From contig QKJV01000479.1 of NCBI GenBank assembly GCA_003249165.1, positions 1 to 35,389 of the forward strand: 35,389 bases of DNA, read 5' to 3'. Positions 26,191 to 34,942 of the stretch are shown one piece after another. Position 1 is the stretch's first letter, and each line of letters opens with the position of its first letter. Position numbers and translations under genes: made by a program. The notes under the pieces are model-generated. The model did no database searches. It saw nothing but the letters and a program-made list of their open reading frames with translations, and was not told where the DNA came from. The DNA is from Desulfobulbaceae bacterium. Lineage in GTDB: Bacteria; Desulfobacterota; Desulfobulbia; Desulfobulbales; SURF-16.

Positions 26191-28488
26191 TCAGCCAGCA
26201 GCGATAGATTTTTTCTCACCCTCCATGAGGTGTTCCGTTTCATCCAAAATGAAGTTTATTTTCCTTGATCTTTTGTCAACACTGATCAGTTGGACTTTGA
26301 CCATATTGCCTATTTGAAATTTTTTCCCGCCTTTTTTCCCAATTAAACAGTGTTGTTTTTCTGCAAACTCATAGTTATCGCGTGGTAGATTTTCGATCGC
26401 AATTCCACCACTTATCATTGTCTCTGTTAATTCAATAAAAAGTCCGAATGGGCTCATTCCGGAAATGATGCCATCAAAAGTTTCACCGATCTTGTTTTCC
26501 ATGAAGCGGACCTTAAGTCTTTCAAGCATGTCTCTTTCAGCATCAACGGCTACCCGTTCCCTCTTTGAGAGAAATTCGCCAGCTTCGCGTAGATTCCTAT
26601 CGGATGTTTGTTTGTTTTTTTCTTGCAGAAGAAGCTGTTTTAAACCCCTGTGTACCATTAAATCCGGATAACGCCTGATCGGCGATGTAAAATGGGTATA
26701 AAATTGTGCCGCAAGACCAAAGTGTCCAACGTTTTCCGGTGAGTAACGCGCTTGTTGCATAACACGGAGAATAAGATTGCTGATAAGATACTCACGTGAT
26801 GTATTTTTTGTCTGATTGATCAGACTGTTAAACCATTTTGATGAAATGTTTTCCCTGTTGCGTGGCCCCTCATATCCCAGTGATTGCATAAATTCTGCAA
26901 ACTGTGCAACTTTTAAGGGATCAGGACTTTCATGAATGCGGTAGAGACAAGGGAAGTGTCTCTTCGCAAAGGTTTCCGCTACCGCCTCATTGGCCGCAAG
27001 CATGAACTCTTCAATAATTTTGTGAGATAGATTCCGTTCTCGAAGCTTTATGGCTGTAATTGTATCATTATCTCCAAATTCAACGAAGGGTTCGGGTATA
27101 TCAAACCCCATACTGCCACGGCTTATCCTTTTTTTCTCAAGCGCAACTCCAAGTTCACTCATCCATTTGAGTGGAGTCAGCAGTGGTTTGTTGTTTCTGC
27201 GAATAGCCGGGTCTTTGTCAACAAGAATTTGGCGAACCAATGTGTATGTCAGTCTGTATCTGCTGCGAATTACACTTTTCATGAAGCGAATTTTTTGACG
27301 TGTACCGCTTCGGTCAAAATCGAGTACCGCCGTAAATGCATAACGGTCAACATCGGGCTTTAGGCTGCACAAATTGTTTGACAGCCTTTCCGGCAGCATC
27401 GGAATTACCCCTGTTGGAAAATAAATGCTCGTGCCTCTCTCCCAAGCATCCTTGTCAATATTTGTGCCCGGTTTTACGTAGTGGCTGACATCTGCGATGG
27501 AAACGTACAGTCGAAACCCTTTTTTTGTTTTAATTACACCTACTGCGTCATCGAAATCCCGCGCTGTTTCTCCATCAATTGTCACATGCAATATGTCGCG
27601 CAGATCTTCTCTATTTTCAGTTAATTCAATTTTTTCCTCGAACCCATCTGCTTCCGATAAACTTTCTGGACGAAATACATGCGGTATATCAAATTTGCCG
27701 ATGACCATCATCATTTGCACGTTTGATAAATTCGGGTTACCGAGTACTTTTACTATTCTCCCTTTTGGTTGAATGTTTTCATTGGCACGATCTTGCAATT
27801 CGACAATGACCGCGTCTCCATCATTAGCTTCCAGCGAGCTTTTTTCATCTATTTTTATAGTAAATGGAAACCTGTCATCGTCAGGTATTACCATCCCTCC
27901 GTTATTTCCTTTTGAATATATCCCAGCCAACTCTTTTACAGATCTTTTGATTATACCTATAATTCGTCCCGCAGGTTTACCACGCCTGCTGTCAATAATA
28001 TGGGCCAGGACCAGATCCCCCTGAAGTGCTGTTCCAAGTTCCCTGCCAGCCACAAATATATCTGTTTTTTGGTCCGGATATTCATCACTTTCTATTGGTG
28101 TTATAAACCCGAATCCCCTCGGATTAACTTCTAGTTGCCCTTCAAAAAATTTGCTCTTGTTTATTTTGAAAGTTTTTCTGTTTATTTTAGAAATAAATTT
28201 GTGGTGAAGGAGTTCGTCAAGAATGCTTTCGATTTCCTTTCTTTCACCTTTTGTTGTGATGAGGTTTGCTGTTAAGTCTTTTATCTCCCCTTCTCCTCCC
28301 GATGTATAGAGTTTGGTGAGGATTTGATCGGCAAGTGTAAATGTTTTTTTGAGGCTGTCATTCTTTTCCTTACTCCTCCGGCCTCCTGTTTTGTTTCGCG
28401 TAGATACTTTCCCATGTTTGAATTTATCTACTCTGCGGCGTAATCTATTACCTGTTTTTTTATTTGTTCGGCTTGTTGACATCTGCAC
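26191..28488 (-). CDS. rnr: Ribonuclease R
   Basis: 765 aa; TIDGETARDFDDAVGV, YVSIADVSHYVKPGTNIDKDAWERGTSIYFPTGVIPMLPERLSNNLCSLKP, HFTSPIRRYPDLMVHR, C-terminal S1 domain, basic N-terminal extension. Confidence 0.95.
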   Translation of the reverse strand: MQMSTSRTNKKTGNRLRRRVDKFKHGKVSTRNKTGGRRSKEKNDSLKKTFTLADQILTKLYTSGGEGEIKDLTANLITTKGERKEIESILDELLHHKFISKINRKTFKINKSKFFEGQLEVNPRGFGFITPIESDEYPDQKTDIFVAGRELGTALQGDLVLAHIIDSRRGKPAGRIIGIIKRSVKELAGIYSKGNNGGMVIPDDDRFPFTIKIDEKSSLEANDGDAVIVELQDRANENIQPKGRIVKVLGNPNLSNVQMMMVIGKFDIPHVFRPESLSEADGFEEKIELTENREDLRDILHVTIDGETARDFDDAVGVIKTKKGFRLYVSIADVSHYVKPGTNIDKDAWERGTSIYFPTGVIPMLPERLSNNLCSLKPDVDRYAFTAVLDFDRSGTRQKIRFMKSVIRSRYRLTYTLVRQILVDKDPAIRRNNKPLLTPLKWMSELGVALEKKRISRGSMGFDIPEPFVEFGDNDTITAIKLRERNLSHKIIEEFMLAANEAVAETFAKRHFPCLYRIHESPDPLKVAQFAEFMQSLGYEGPRNRENISSKWFNSLINQTKNTSREYLISNLILRVMQQARYSPENVGHFGLAAQFYTHFTSPIRRYPDLMVHRGLKQLLLQEKNKQTSDRNLREAGEFLSKRERVAVDAERDMLERLKVRFMENKIGETFDGIISGMSPFGLFIELTETMISGGIAIENLPRDNYEFAEKQHCLIGKKGGKKFQIGNMVKVQLISVDKRSRKINFILDETEHLMEGEKKSIAAG

Positions 28489-28608
28489 TCCGGTTTATCA
28501 ATTTTTCTTCTTTCAATTTTGCTAATATAATTTTAATAATAAGAAATGTTTACATCCGTCTTTTAATGACATTACCATTTTAAACCCTAAACTTGAATTG
28601 TTTTTCAT

Positions 28609-30717
28609 ATGTCATCTAACAAATTCGACATAGCAGCCTATTGTGCTCGCATGGAGAAAAACATTGGTGGCCAAGAGGGTAAAGCTGCTCTTTTTTGGAA
28701 AGCTTTGTCTTTTTCAGTCGACGCTCATCAGTATCAAAAAAGAAAATCTGGCGAGGCGTATGTCAGCCATCCTTGCCAGGTGGCTTTGATCCTTGTTGAA
28801 GAATTTGGTGTTAAAGATCCTGTTACCCTGGCTGCGGCAATGCTGCATGATACTATTGAGGATGTCTCCGAAGTCACTTCCGAAACTATAAAATCTATTT
28901 TTGGTACACACGTGGCAGAAATTGTCGATGGGTGTACTAAAATTAGTCATTTTAGTGGAGATCGACAAACTTTTTATAAGCTTGTCCATCGGAAAATTTT
29001 TTCTGGCGCAGCTTCCCGAATAGAAATAATGCTTGTTAAACTTGCCGATCGTTTACATAATTTGCGGACGATGGCTTCTATGCCTAAGCATAAACGTCAG
29101 AAAATCGCGGATGAAACGCTGAGTGTTTATGCACCTATGGCAGGGGTGATGGGTCTTTTTGCTCTTAAACGTGAACTTTATAACCTCGCGTTGGCTTACA
29201 AGTTCCCTCGCCAAAGCCAGAAATTAAAAGCAAATATTCTTCAGTTGCAAAATCATCCAATTGCCCAGGATATTGTTGTTACTTTACGCGAAGCTCTTAA
29301 TGATGCCTGGATATCTCCACGAATACGATTAAAGTCAAAAGGTCTTTGGGCCTATTACGACTTTTCTAGGAATGTTCTTGCTAAGCAGATTGAAAATCCG
29401 CTTGAAATTATAATCGTTGTTGATGATCTTCAGACTTGTTATCGCGCTTTGGGTGTAGTAAATCAGAAATTTCCTCCCATACCACGTACCATTCGTGATT
29501 TTATCGCAAATCCAAAGCCTACCGGTTATCAGAGCATACATGCCCGTGCGAATATTAAGGGGCAAAATTATCTGTTCAAGATCAGAACCGAACAGATGGT
29601 TGATGATGCTAAGAGGGGTATTATCAGTGAATGGTTGACATCAGGTACTGTTCCTTCAAGTTTTGAACAAGATATCCGAGAAATGTTTGGCATCCTTGGT
29701 GCCGAAGTTGACCTTTCATATAGGGATATAATCGCCGCCAGCGGTAAAAAGGAAATTTATACTTACACACCTAAGGGCGAGCGTATTTGTCTTCCCAGTC
29801 AAAGTATTGTTCTTGATTTTGCTTTTAAGGTACATACTGAGGTTGGTCTGCATTGCCAGGCTGCTAAAGTCGGTGCGAAACTTGTCACCCCGAGCCATGT
29901 TCTTAAAGATGGAGATCGTATTAAAATAATTACCCAGGAAAAGCCTGTTAAATTTGATCCAGATATTATTCGTCTTTGTCAGACGCCTCGTGCCCGTTCC
30001 GAGCTTTCCCGGGTTTTTCGAATAAAACGGGAAAGTTTTGCTGCTGAAATTGGTCAGTCACTTGTTCGCCAGGAATTAAAACGTTATGGTGTCCCATTTT
30101 CATTATTGGACTCGGATGAAACTGTTCATATCCTCGATTATTTTGGTAAAAATTCGTTAAATCAGCTTTTTCAGGATGTCGGCCAAGGACAAGTTCGGCT
30201 TAAAGAGTTGATATATGAAATAAAAAATGGCCTTTATGCCGGTAAACAAACGCTTCTACCTCCAACGGGAGCATTAAACAGTATAGAAATTCAAACTCTT
30301 GAGCAGGACTGTGTAAAATTTTCTCAATGTTGTCATCCTTTACCTATTGAAAAAGGTTTACTCGCTTTGCTCAGTGAACGAGGCTTGTCTGTTCACAAAA
30401 AGGAGTGTCCAAAACTTATTGCTTTGAAGTTGCAACGAGAAGATGTCGTTGCTGTTCGCTGGCAGTTAAAAAAAACATTGGTTGAAAAAAATCAGACTTT
30501 ACACATTTTAAGGAATGTGCCACGCAACAGAATTTTTATGCTGCTCAGTGTTGCTCCTGTGTGTATGAAAATTGATGAAGTTATCGCCTTGTCAAAGCGT
30601 CCTGACGTCACTGCCTGGGAAGTAAATTTCGAGGTTGAAAATCTTCAAGGATTAAAAAATATTCTGCATCATTTTTCTAAAAGTAAACTAGAGTTTGAAT
30701 TTGTTCTCGATTATTAA
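28609..30717 (+). CDS. RelA/SpoT homolog (RSH): HD hydrolase, degenerate synthetase-like domain, TGS, Cys-rich and ACT-like C-terminus
   Basis: 702 aa; SGEAYVSHP, AAMLHDTIEDV, LVKLADRLHNLRTM; PKPTGYQSIHARA; TGS IYTYTPKGERICLPSQSIVLDFAFKVHTEVG; SQCCHPLP. Confidence 0.92.
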   Translation: MSSNKFDIAAYCARMEKNIGGQEGKAALFWKALSFSVDAHQYQKRKSGEAYVSHPCQVALILVEEFGVKDPVTLAAAMLHDTIEDVSEVTSETIKSIFGTHVAEIVDGCTKISHFSGDRQTFYKLVHRKIFSGAASRIEIMLVKLADRLHNLRTMASMPKHKRQKIADETLSVYAPMAGVMGLFALKRELYNLALAYKFPRQSQKLKANILQLQNHPIAQDIVVTLREALNDAWISPRIRLKSKGLWAYYDFSRNVLAKQIENPLEIIIVVDDLQTCYRALGVVNQKFPPIPRTIRDFIANPKPTGYQSIHARANIKGQNYLFKIRTEQMVDDAKRGIISEWLTSGTVPSSFEQDIREMFGILGAEVDLSYRDIIAASGKKEIYTYTPKGERICLPSQSIVLDFAFKVHTEVGLHCQAAKVGAKLVTPSHVLKDGDRIKIITQEKPVKFDPDIIRLCQTPRARSELSRVFRIKRESFAAEIGQSLVRQELKRYGVPFSLLDSDETVHILDYFGKNSLNQLFQDVGQGQVRLKELIYEIKNGLYAGKQTLLPPTGALNSIEIQTLEQDCVKFSQCCHPLPIEKGLLALLSERGLSVHKKECPKLIALKLQREDVVAVRWQLKKTLVEKNQTLHILRNVPRNRIFMLLSVAPVCMKIDEVIALSKRPDVTAWEVNFEVENLQGLKNILHHFSKSKLEFEFVLDY

Positions 30718-30732
30718 GTATATTAAGTAAAA

Positions 30733-31419
30733 TCAGAGTTTTATTTCTCCTTCTGCTAAAGCCTTTATTCCTTCCCTATCAATTATTCTTATATTTGCTC
30801 CCTCAATTTCCATCAATCCAAGTTTCGACATTTTAGTCAGAATTCGGGACAATGTTTCGGGTATTGTTCCGAGAAGACTTGCTAGTTGAGATTTCGAAAT
30901 TGTTAGATTAATTGTTTTGTTAGACGTATTTTGGTTACTCTCAAAAAGTATGTATGCCGCAAGCCGGCCCGGTACTTCTTTGAGTGATAATGCTTCTATA
31001 AGATGAGTAAATTGTTTCAGGCGTAGGGAGAGTTCGGCCAGCATGTTTAAGGCCAGGCTTGGTTCACGGGCGATGAGATTAGTGAATTCTCGTCGTGGGA
31101 AGAAAAACAACCTGCTATCTTCCAACGTTGTTGCATTAGCTGGATATGTGCTTCCTGTAAATACTGCCACTTCAGCAAATGGTTCACCCGCCCCCAATAT
31201 ATGGAGTGTTTGTTCTTTTCCATCAAATGACAATTTATATATTTTCACTCTTCCTTTGATTACAATGTAGAATCCATTTGCAATGTCTCCTTCCGCAAAA
31301 ATAGATGTTCCCTTGCGGTACTCCTGGTCCACCACTATCATTGCCAGTTCATCATAGTGTTGATTATTTAAATTGTTAAATAACGGTATTGATTGGATAT
31401 GTTCAGTTATTTTTTTCAT
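30733..31419 (-). CDS. Crp/Fnr family transcriptional regulator
   Basis: 228 aa; cyclic-nucleotide-binding fold GDIANGFYIVIKGRVKIYKLSFDGKEQTLHILGAGEPFAEVAVF; HTH SKSQLASLLGTIPETLSRILTKMSKLGLM; no Cys residues. Confidence 0.93.
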   Translation of the reverse strand: MKKITEHIQSIPLFNNLNNQHYDELAMIVVDQEYRKGTSIFAEGDIANGFYIVIKGRVKIYKLSFDGKEQTLHILGAGEPFAEVAVFTGSTYPANATTLEDSRLFFFPRREFTNLIAREPSLALNMLAELSLRLKQFTHLIEALSLKEVPGRLAAYILFESNQNTSNKTINLTISKSQLASLLGTIPETLSRILTKMSKLGLMEIEGANIRIIDREGIKALAEGEIKL

Positions 31420-32180
31420 TTTAGACTATCAGTCCAGGTAATTGCGCATGCATAATTCTCATATATTGCCGCCCTAATTTTGCTATGGCTCGAATATTTT
31501 TTGGTTGATAAGGTTAATATATATAAATTGTTCTGCTTTTCTATTCTTGTTAGTTCCATTTCCAAAAAACCTGGCTGTTGCATTTCATTATGTTTTTTTT
31601 TCTCCGCTTCTTTTGCTGACCACAATAGTGTTAGAAGTTCTATCCATGTGTATTTTTGCAATTCTTTGCTGAGGATTTCAACTTCATTTTTTTTTATAAA
31701 TTTATTTTGTAATCGTTCAATTTTATTGTTAATTTTTTGTATGTCAATACCGCAATCAGTATACGACGCAAATGCAACCGCCCACTTCTCACTGTGTGAA
31801 ATCGAAATCTTTAGAGGCTTTTTTTCTGTAGTTGATTCATTAAGGTACGGTTTTCCAATTTTGCTTGTGTGTATCGTTATTTTTTCCAATTGGAGGCTAT
31901 TGTCAATTTGCCTGCTATTTTTTTCTAATATCTTTAGAACAGCTTTCTTTGCCGCTATACGTCCCCCCAGCCATTCTGTGATTCTTTTTTCATTCCTGAA
32001 TGAATAAAATATTTTTTTTTCTTCCTCACTCAGATACAGATTGGCTATTTCTTTATTTTTTGTTTCAAAAATTTTTTTATTCAGTATTTCGAGATCTATT
32101 GCCGTTGTCTCCCCATAGATTAATACTTCATCAAATATTTTAAGTTCTTTTTGGACCTCTTCATCCATTTTAGTCAGCAT
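31416..32180 (-). CDS. 4'-phosphopantetheinyl transferase superfamily protein
   Basis: 254 aa; RITEWLGGRIAAKKAVLKIL, ISISHSEKWAVAFASYTDCGIDIQKI, LLTLLWSAKEAEKK. Start could also be M5 (32168). Confidence 0.85.
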   Translation of the reverse strand: MLTKMDEEVQKELKIFDEVLIYGETTAIDLEILNKKIFETKNKEIANLYLSEEEKKIFYSFRNEKRITEWLGGRIAAKKAVLKILEKNSRQIDNSLQLEKITIHTSKIGKPYLNESTTEKKPLKISISHSEKWAVAFASYTDCGIDIQKINNKIERLQNKFIKKNEVEILSKELQKYTWIELLTLLWSAKEAEKKKHNEMQQPGFLEMELTRIEKQNNLYILTLSTKKYSSHSKIRAAIYENYACAITWTDSLK

Positions 32181-32211
32181 AAATTTTTCTCTGTGATTCG
32201 CAGAAATTTAT
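32179..32211. repeat. Inverted repeat ataaattt...aaatttat in the divergent PPTase/cvpA promoter region
   Basis: Arms 32179-32186 and 32204-32211, 17-nt spacer. Confidence 0.4.
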
Positions 32212-32253
32212 ATGTTATCTTTCAATATAAAAATAAGCAGAGGTTATATTTTC

Positions 32254-32817
32254 ATGTCTTTGTTAGATTTTTTAATTGCTTCAATAATATTATTTTTTTT
32301 AATACGTGGTGTATGGATAGGTTTTATTCGCCAATTAGCCTCCCTGTTGGCCCTCATTCTGGCTTTTGTAACTGCTGGAAACTTTTATGGTGAGTCTGCC
32401 GATTTCGTATTTCCATTTATAAAGAATCAGCAGATTGGTTTTTTGCTTGCCTATCTGCTTGTATTTATAGTTACTTTTTTTGCGGTTATTCTTGTTGGCC
32501 AATTGCTGAAGACTATTCTGACAGTATCTTTACTTGGCTGGTTTGATTCTTTATTAGGTGGAGTTTTTGGCCTTGCCAAAGCCTTGTTCATTTCGTGTCT
32601 TCTTTTTATAGGCTTTGCAACCTTTATTTCCGGATCAAGTAATTTTTTTCGTCACTCTTATTTTTATCCCTATCTTAATGAATCAACGACTTTCTTTTTA
32701 TCGCTTGTTAAAGATAAAAAATTACGTGATGGACTGCTTCCAAGGCCCCCGGCAATTTCATCCTTTATTGACACTTCCATAGAATTCAGCAAGGCTCGAC
32801 AGGGGGACTCTCAATAA
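32254..32817 (+). CDS. CvpA family membrane protein
   Basis: MSLLDFLIASIILFFLIRGVWIGFIRQLASLLALILAFVTAGNFY; four hydrophobic segments. Start set to the ATG at 32254 rather than 32212. Confidence 0.88.
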   Translation: MSLLDFLIASIILFFLIRGVWIGFIRQLASLLALILAFVTAGNFYGESADFVFPFIKNQQIGFLLAYLLVFIVTFFAVILVGQLLKTILTVSLLGWFDSLLGGVFGLAKALFISCLLFIGFATFISGSSNFFRHSYFYPYLNESTTFFLSLVKDKKLRDGLLPRPPAISSFIDTSIEFSKARQGDSQ

Positions 32818-33468
32818 ATAGCCTAGCACCATCAATTGATTGATGAGTGTGGTTGTTATTAATCCTTTTTTTTCCCATCTTCGTGCGGAGGTTGTTACGC
32901 TTTGTTCGGTGGTCTTTATTTTCCCCTTTTTACGCAATCGGCATGCAAATTCTAAATCTTCCATTATAGGAATTTCCGCAAAACCATTCATTTTTTTAAA
33001 AAGGGTTCTTTCCAAAAATAATCCTTGATCGCCATATGGAATTTGGAGCAACTGTGACCTCCAGTTGGCAAATTTTGCTATATAGTTCAACCCATTTTTT
33101 TTCGAGGAAAATGACAGTTTGAATGCCCCGGCTATATATTTCTTATTGCTGAGCGTCCTTTGTACTGTTTCTGCATAGTCAGCAGGAAGCCTTGTGTCTG
33201 CATGGAGAAATAAAAGAGTTTCTGCTCTTGCTTCTCGCGCTCCGCAGTTTAATTGTTTCGCTCTTCCTTTAGGGCTATGTATCACCCGAGCTCCTGCCTT
33301 AACTGCTCGATCAATTGTTTTGTCTCTGCTTCCGCCATCAACAACTATTATTTCAACCTTTTCCAAGTTTTGTGCAGAGAGAATAGTTTCTTCTATATAG
33401 TTTTCTTCATTTATTACAGGAATAACTATTGTTATTACTGGGGTATCCTCTAATTTATCGTTTTTCAT
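32758..33468 (-). CDS. GT2-type glycosyltransferase, TIGR04283-like
   Basis: ITIVIPVINEENYIEETILSAQNLEKVEIIVVDGGSRDKTIDRAVKAGARVIHSPKGRAKQLNCGAREARAETLLFLHADTRLP. ATG at 33468 overlaps the upstream stop as ATGA. Confidence 0.9.
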   Translation of the reverse strand: MKNDKLEDTPVITIVIPVINEENYIEETILSAQNLEKVEIIVVDGGSRDKTIDRAVKAGARVIHSPKGRAKQLNCGAREARAETLLFLHADTRLPADYAETVQRTLSNKKYIAGAFKLSFSSKKNGLNYIAKFANWRSQLLQIPYGDQGLFLERTLFKKMNGFAEIPIMEDLEFACRLRKKGKIKTTEQSVTTSARRWEKKGLITTTLINQLMVLGYLLRVPLSSLAEFYGSVNKG

Positions 33469-34130
33469 ATTTGAGCTAACCATTTTGCCAAATCAGAATC
33501 TTCGATAAGCTGCAAGTCTTCCGGACGATCAATATCACCAAATATCGGTAACGCAACCCATGTTTTTTTTTTCTGCGTTACCTTTTCAAGAGTTTGCTTC
33601 AATACCTTTTCCGTACCCCAATCGATATCACTAAATAATTCTCTATGAGCATCTTTGAAACCGATTAAGTAGTAACCTCCATCTAATGTTGGACCGATCA
33701 CAATATCTGAATAATCCAAAAAGTTAAAAGCTTTGCATACGATTTTTTTATTTAGGAATGGACAATCTGTCCCGATTATGATGATTTTTTTGTTATCCGG
33801 TCTAAACTTTTTTGAAACCGCATTATAAAGTTTATCGCCTATTGAGCCTGTTATTTGCTGATACGTTTCGAATGATTTTGGTACCCATTCTTCAATTTTT
33901 TTTCGGTTACCGCCAGAATAATGTATTTCGATGCTTATTTTTTTACCTATAGATAATTCCTTACATTCTTGAAAAATTTTTTCAGCCATTTTTCGATGTA
34001 ATAATGCTGCATTTTCAACCCCTAAAAAGGGAATGAGTCTTGTTTTTGTCACTCCTGCTTCGGGAAAACGGGTAAAAATTATGATGCAATTTTTCCCTGA
34101 TTCGTATTGTTTAGTTTCGGTAATTTTCAT
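33465..34130 (-). CDS. TIGR04282/DUF2064-like glycosyltransferase
   Basis: 221 aa; IIFTRFPEAGVTKTRLIPFLG, QITGSIGDKLYNAV, IIIGTDCPFLNKK, IVIGPTLDGGYYLIGFK. Confidence 0.9.
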   Translation of the reverse strand: MKITETKQYESGKNCIIIFTRFPEAGVTKTRLIPFLGVENAALLHRKMAEKIFQECKELSIGKKISIEIHYSGGNRKKIEEWVPKSFETYQQITGSIGDKLYNAVSKKFRPDNKKIIIIGTDCPFLNKKIVCKAFNFLDYSDIVIGPTLDGGYYLIGFKDAHRELFSDIDWGTEKVLKQTLEKVTQKKKTWVALPIFGDIDRPEDLQLIEDSDLAKWLAQI

Positions 34131-34162
34131 TTTTTTATTTTTAATTTATTTAAATAACTTTT

Positions 34163-34930
34163 ATGCCTCCATCCAAAAAGAAGCCTAACCCAATTTCCTA
34201 TAAAGATCGTAATTATAGAGGCCAGATTATTTCATCTGGTTTGAAATCTTCACGGGTCACCGTCAAGGAGACAGATTTGCTTATCCTAGCCGACACCGAT
34301 GTTACCGAGCAAGCTGTTCACCTCGTTATGGAGTTTCGCAGTCAGCTTGAAGCTTATGCTTACGCACATCCTCTTTTTTTTAGATCACTGCTGCCCCTCG
34401 ATTTTGATCCTTTGGCGCCTCCTATAGTTAAAGAAATGCTTAGAGCTTCCCGTTTTGCTGGAGTCGGGCCCATGGCTGCCGTTGCTGGAGCTATCGCTGA
34501 GATGGTTGGTCGGCAATTACTCAAAATTGCCACGGCAGAGATAATTGTCGAAAACGGCGGTGATATTTTCATGTATCGCAATCAGGACTGTATAGCTGCT
34601 ATTTTTTCAGGTGTATCACCTTTTAGCAACAAAATAGGGATTAAGATAAAACAGTCATTTATGCCACTGGGGGTATGTACTTCTTCTGGGACGGTTGGCC
34701 ATTCATTAAGTTTTGGAACAGCAGATTCAGTTACTGTTCTTGCAACTTCAGTTTCGTTGGCCGATGCGGCAGCTACTCGTTTGGGAAACGAGTTAAAAAC
34801 AGATAAGGATATAAATCATGTGCTAACACTCGCACGGCAATTACCCCATCTGGCCGGTGTTGTCGTTGTTAAAGATAGCCGCATGGGGGTTTGGGGCGCA
34901 ATTGAGCTTTTGCCCCTGAAAGGTTCGTGA
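34163..34930 (+). CDS. UPF0280 family protein
   Basis: 255 aa; VGPMAAVAGAIAEMVGRQLL, IIVENGGDIFMY, GVCTSSGTVGHSLSFGTADSVTVLA, SLADAAATRLGNEL. Confidence 0.88.
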   Translation: MPPSKKKPNPISYKDRNYRGQIISSGLKSSRVTVKETDLLILADTDVTEQAVHLVMEFRSQLEAYAYAHPLFFRSLLPLDFDPLAPPIVKEMLRASRFAGVGPMAAVAGAIAEMVGRQLLKIATAEIIVENGGDIFMYRNQDCIAAIFSGVSPFSNKIGIKIKQSFMPLGVCTSSGTVGHSLSFGTADSVTVLATSVSLADAAATRLGNELKTDKDINHVLTLARQLPHLAGVVVVKDSRMGVWGAIELLPLKGS

Positions 34931-34942
34931 CTTTATCATTAA

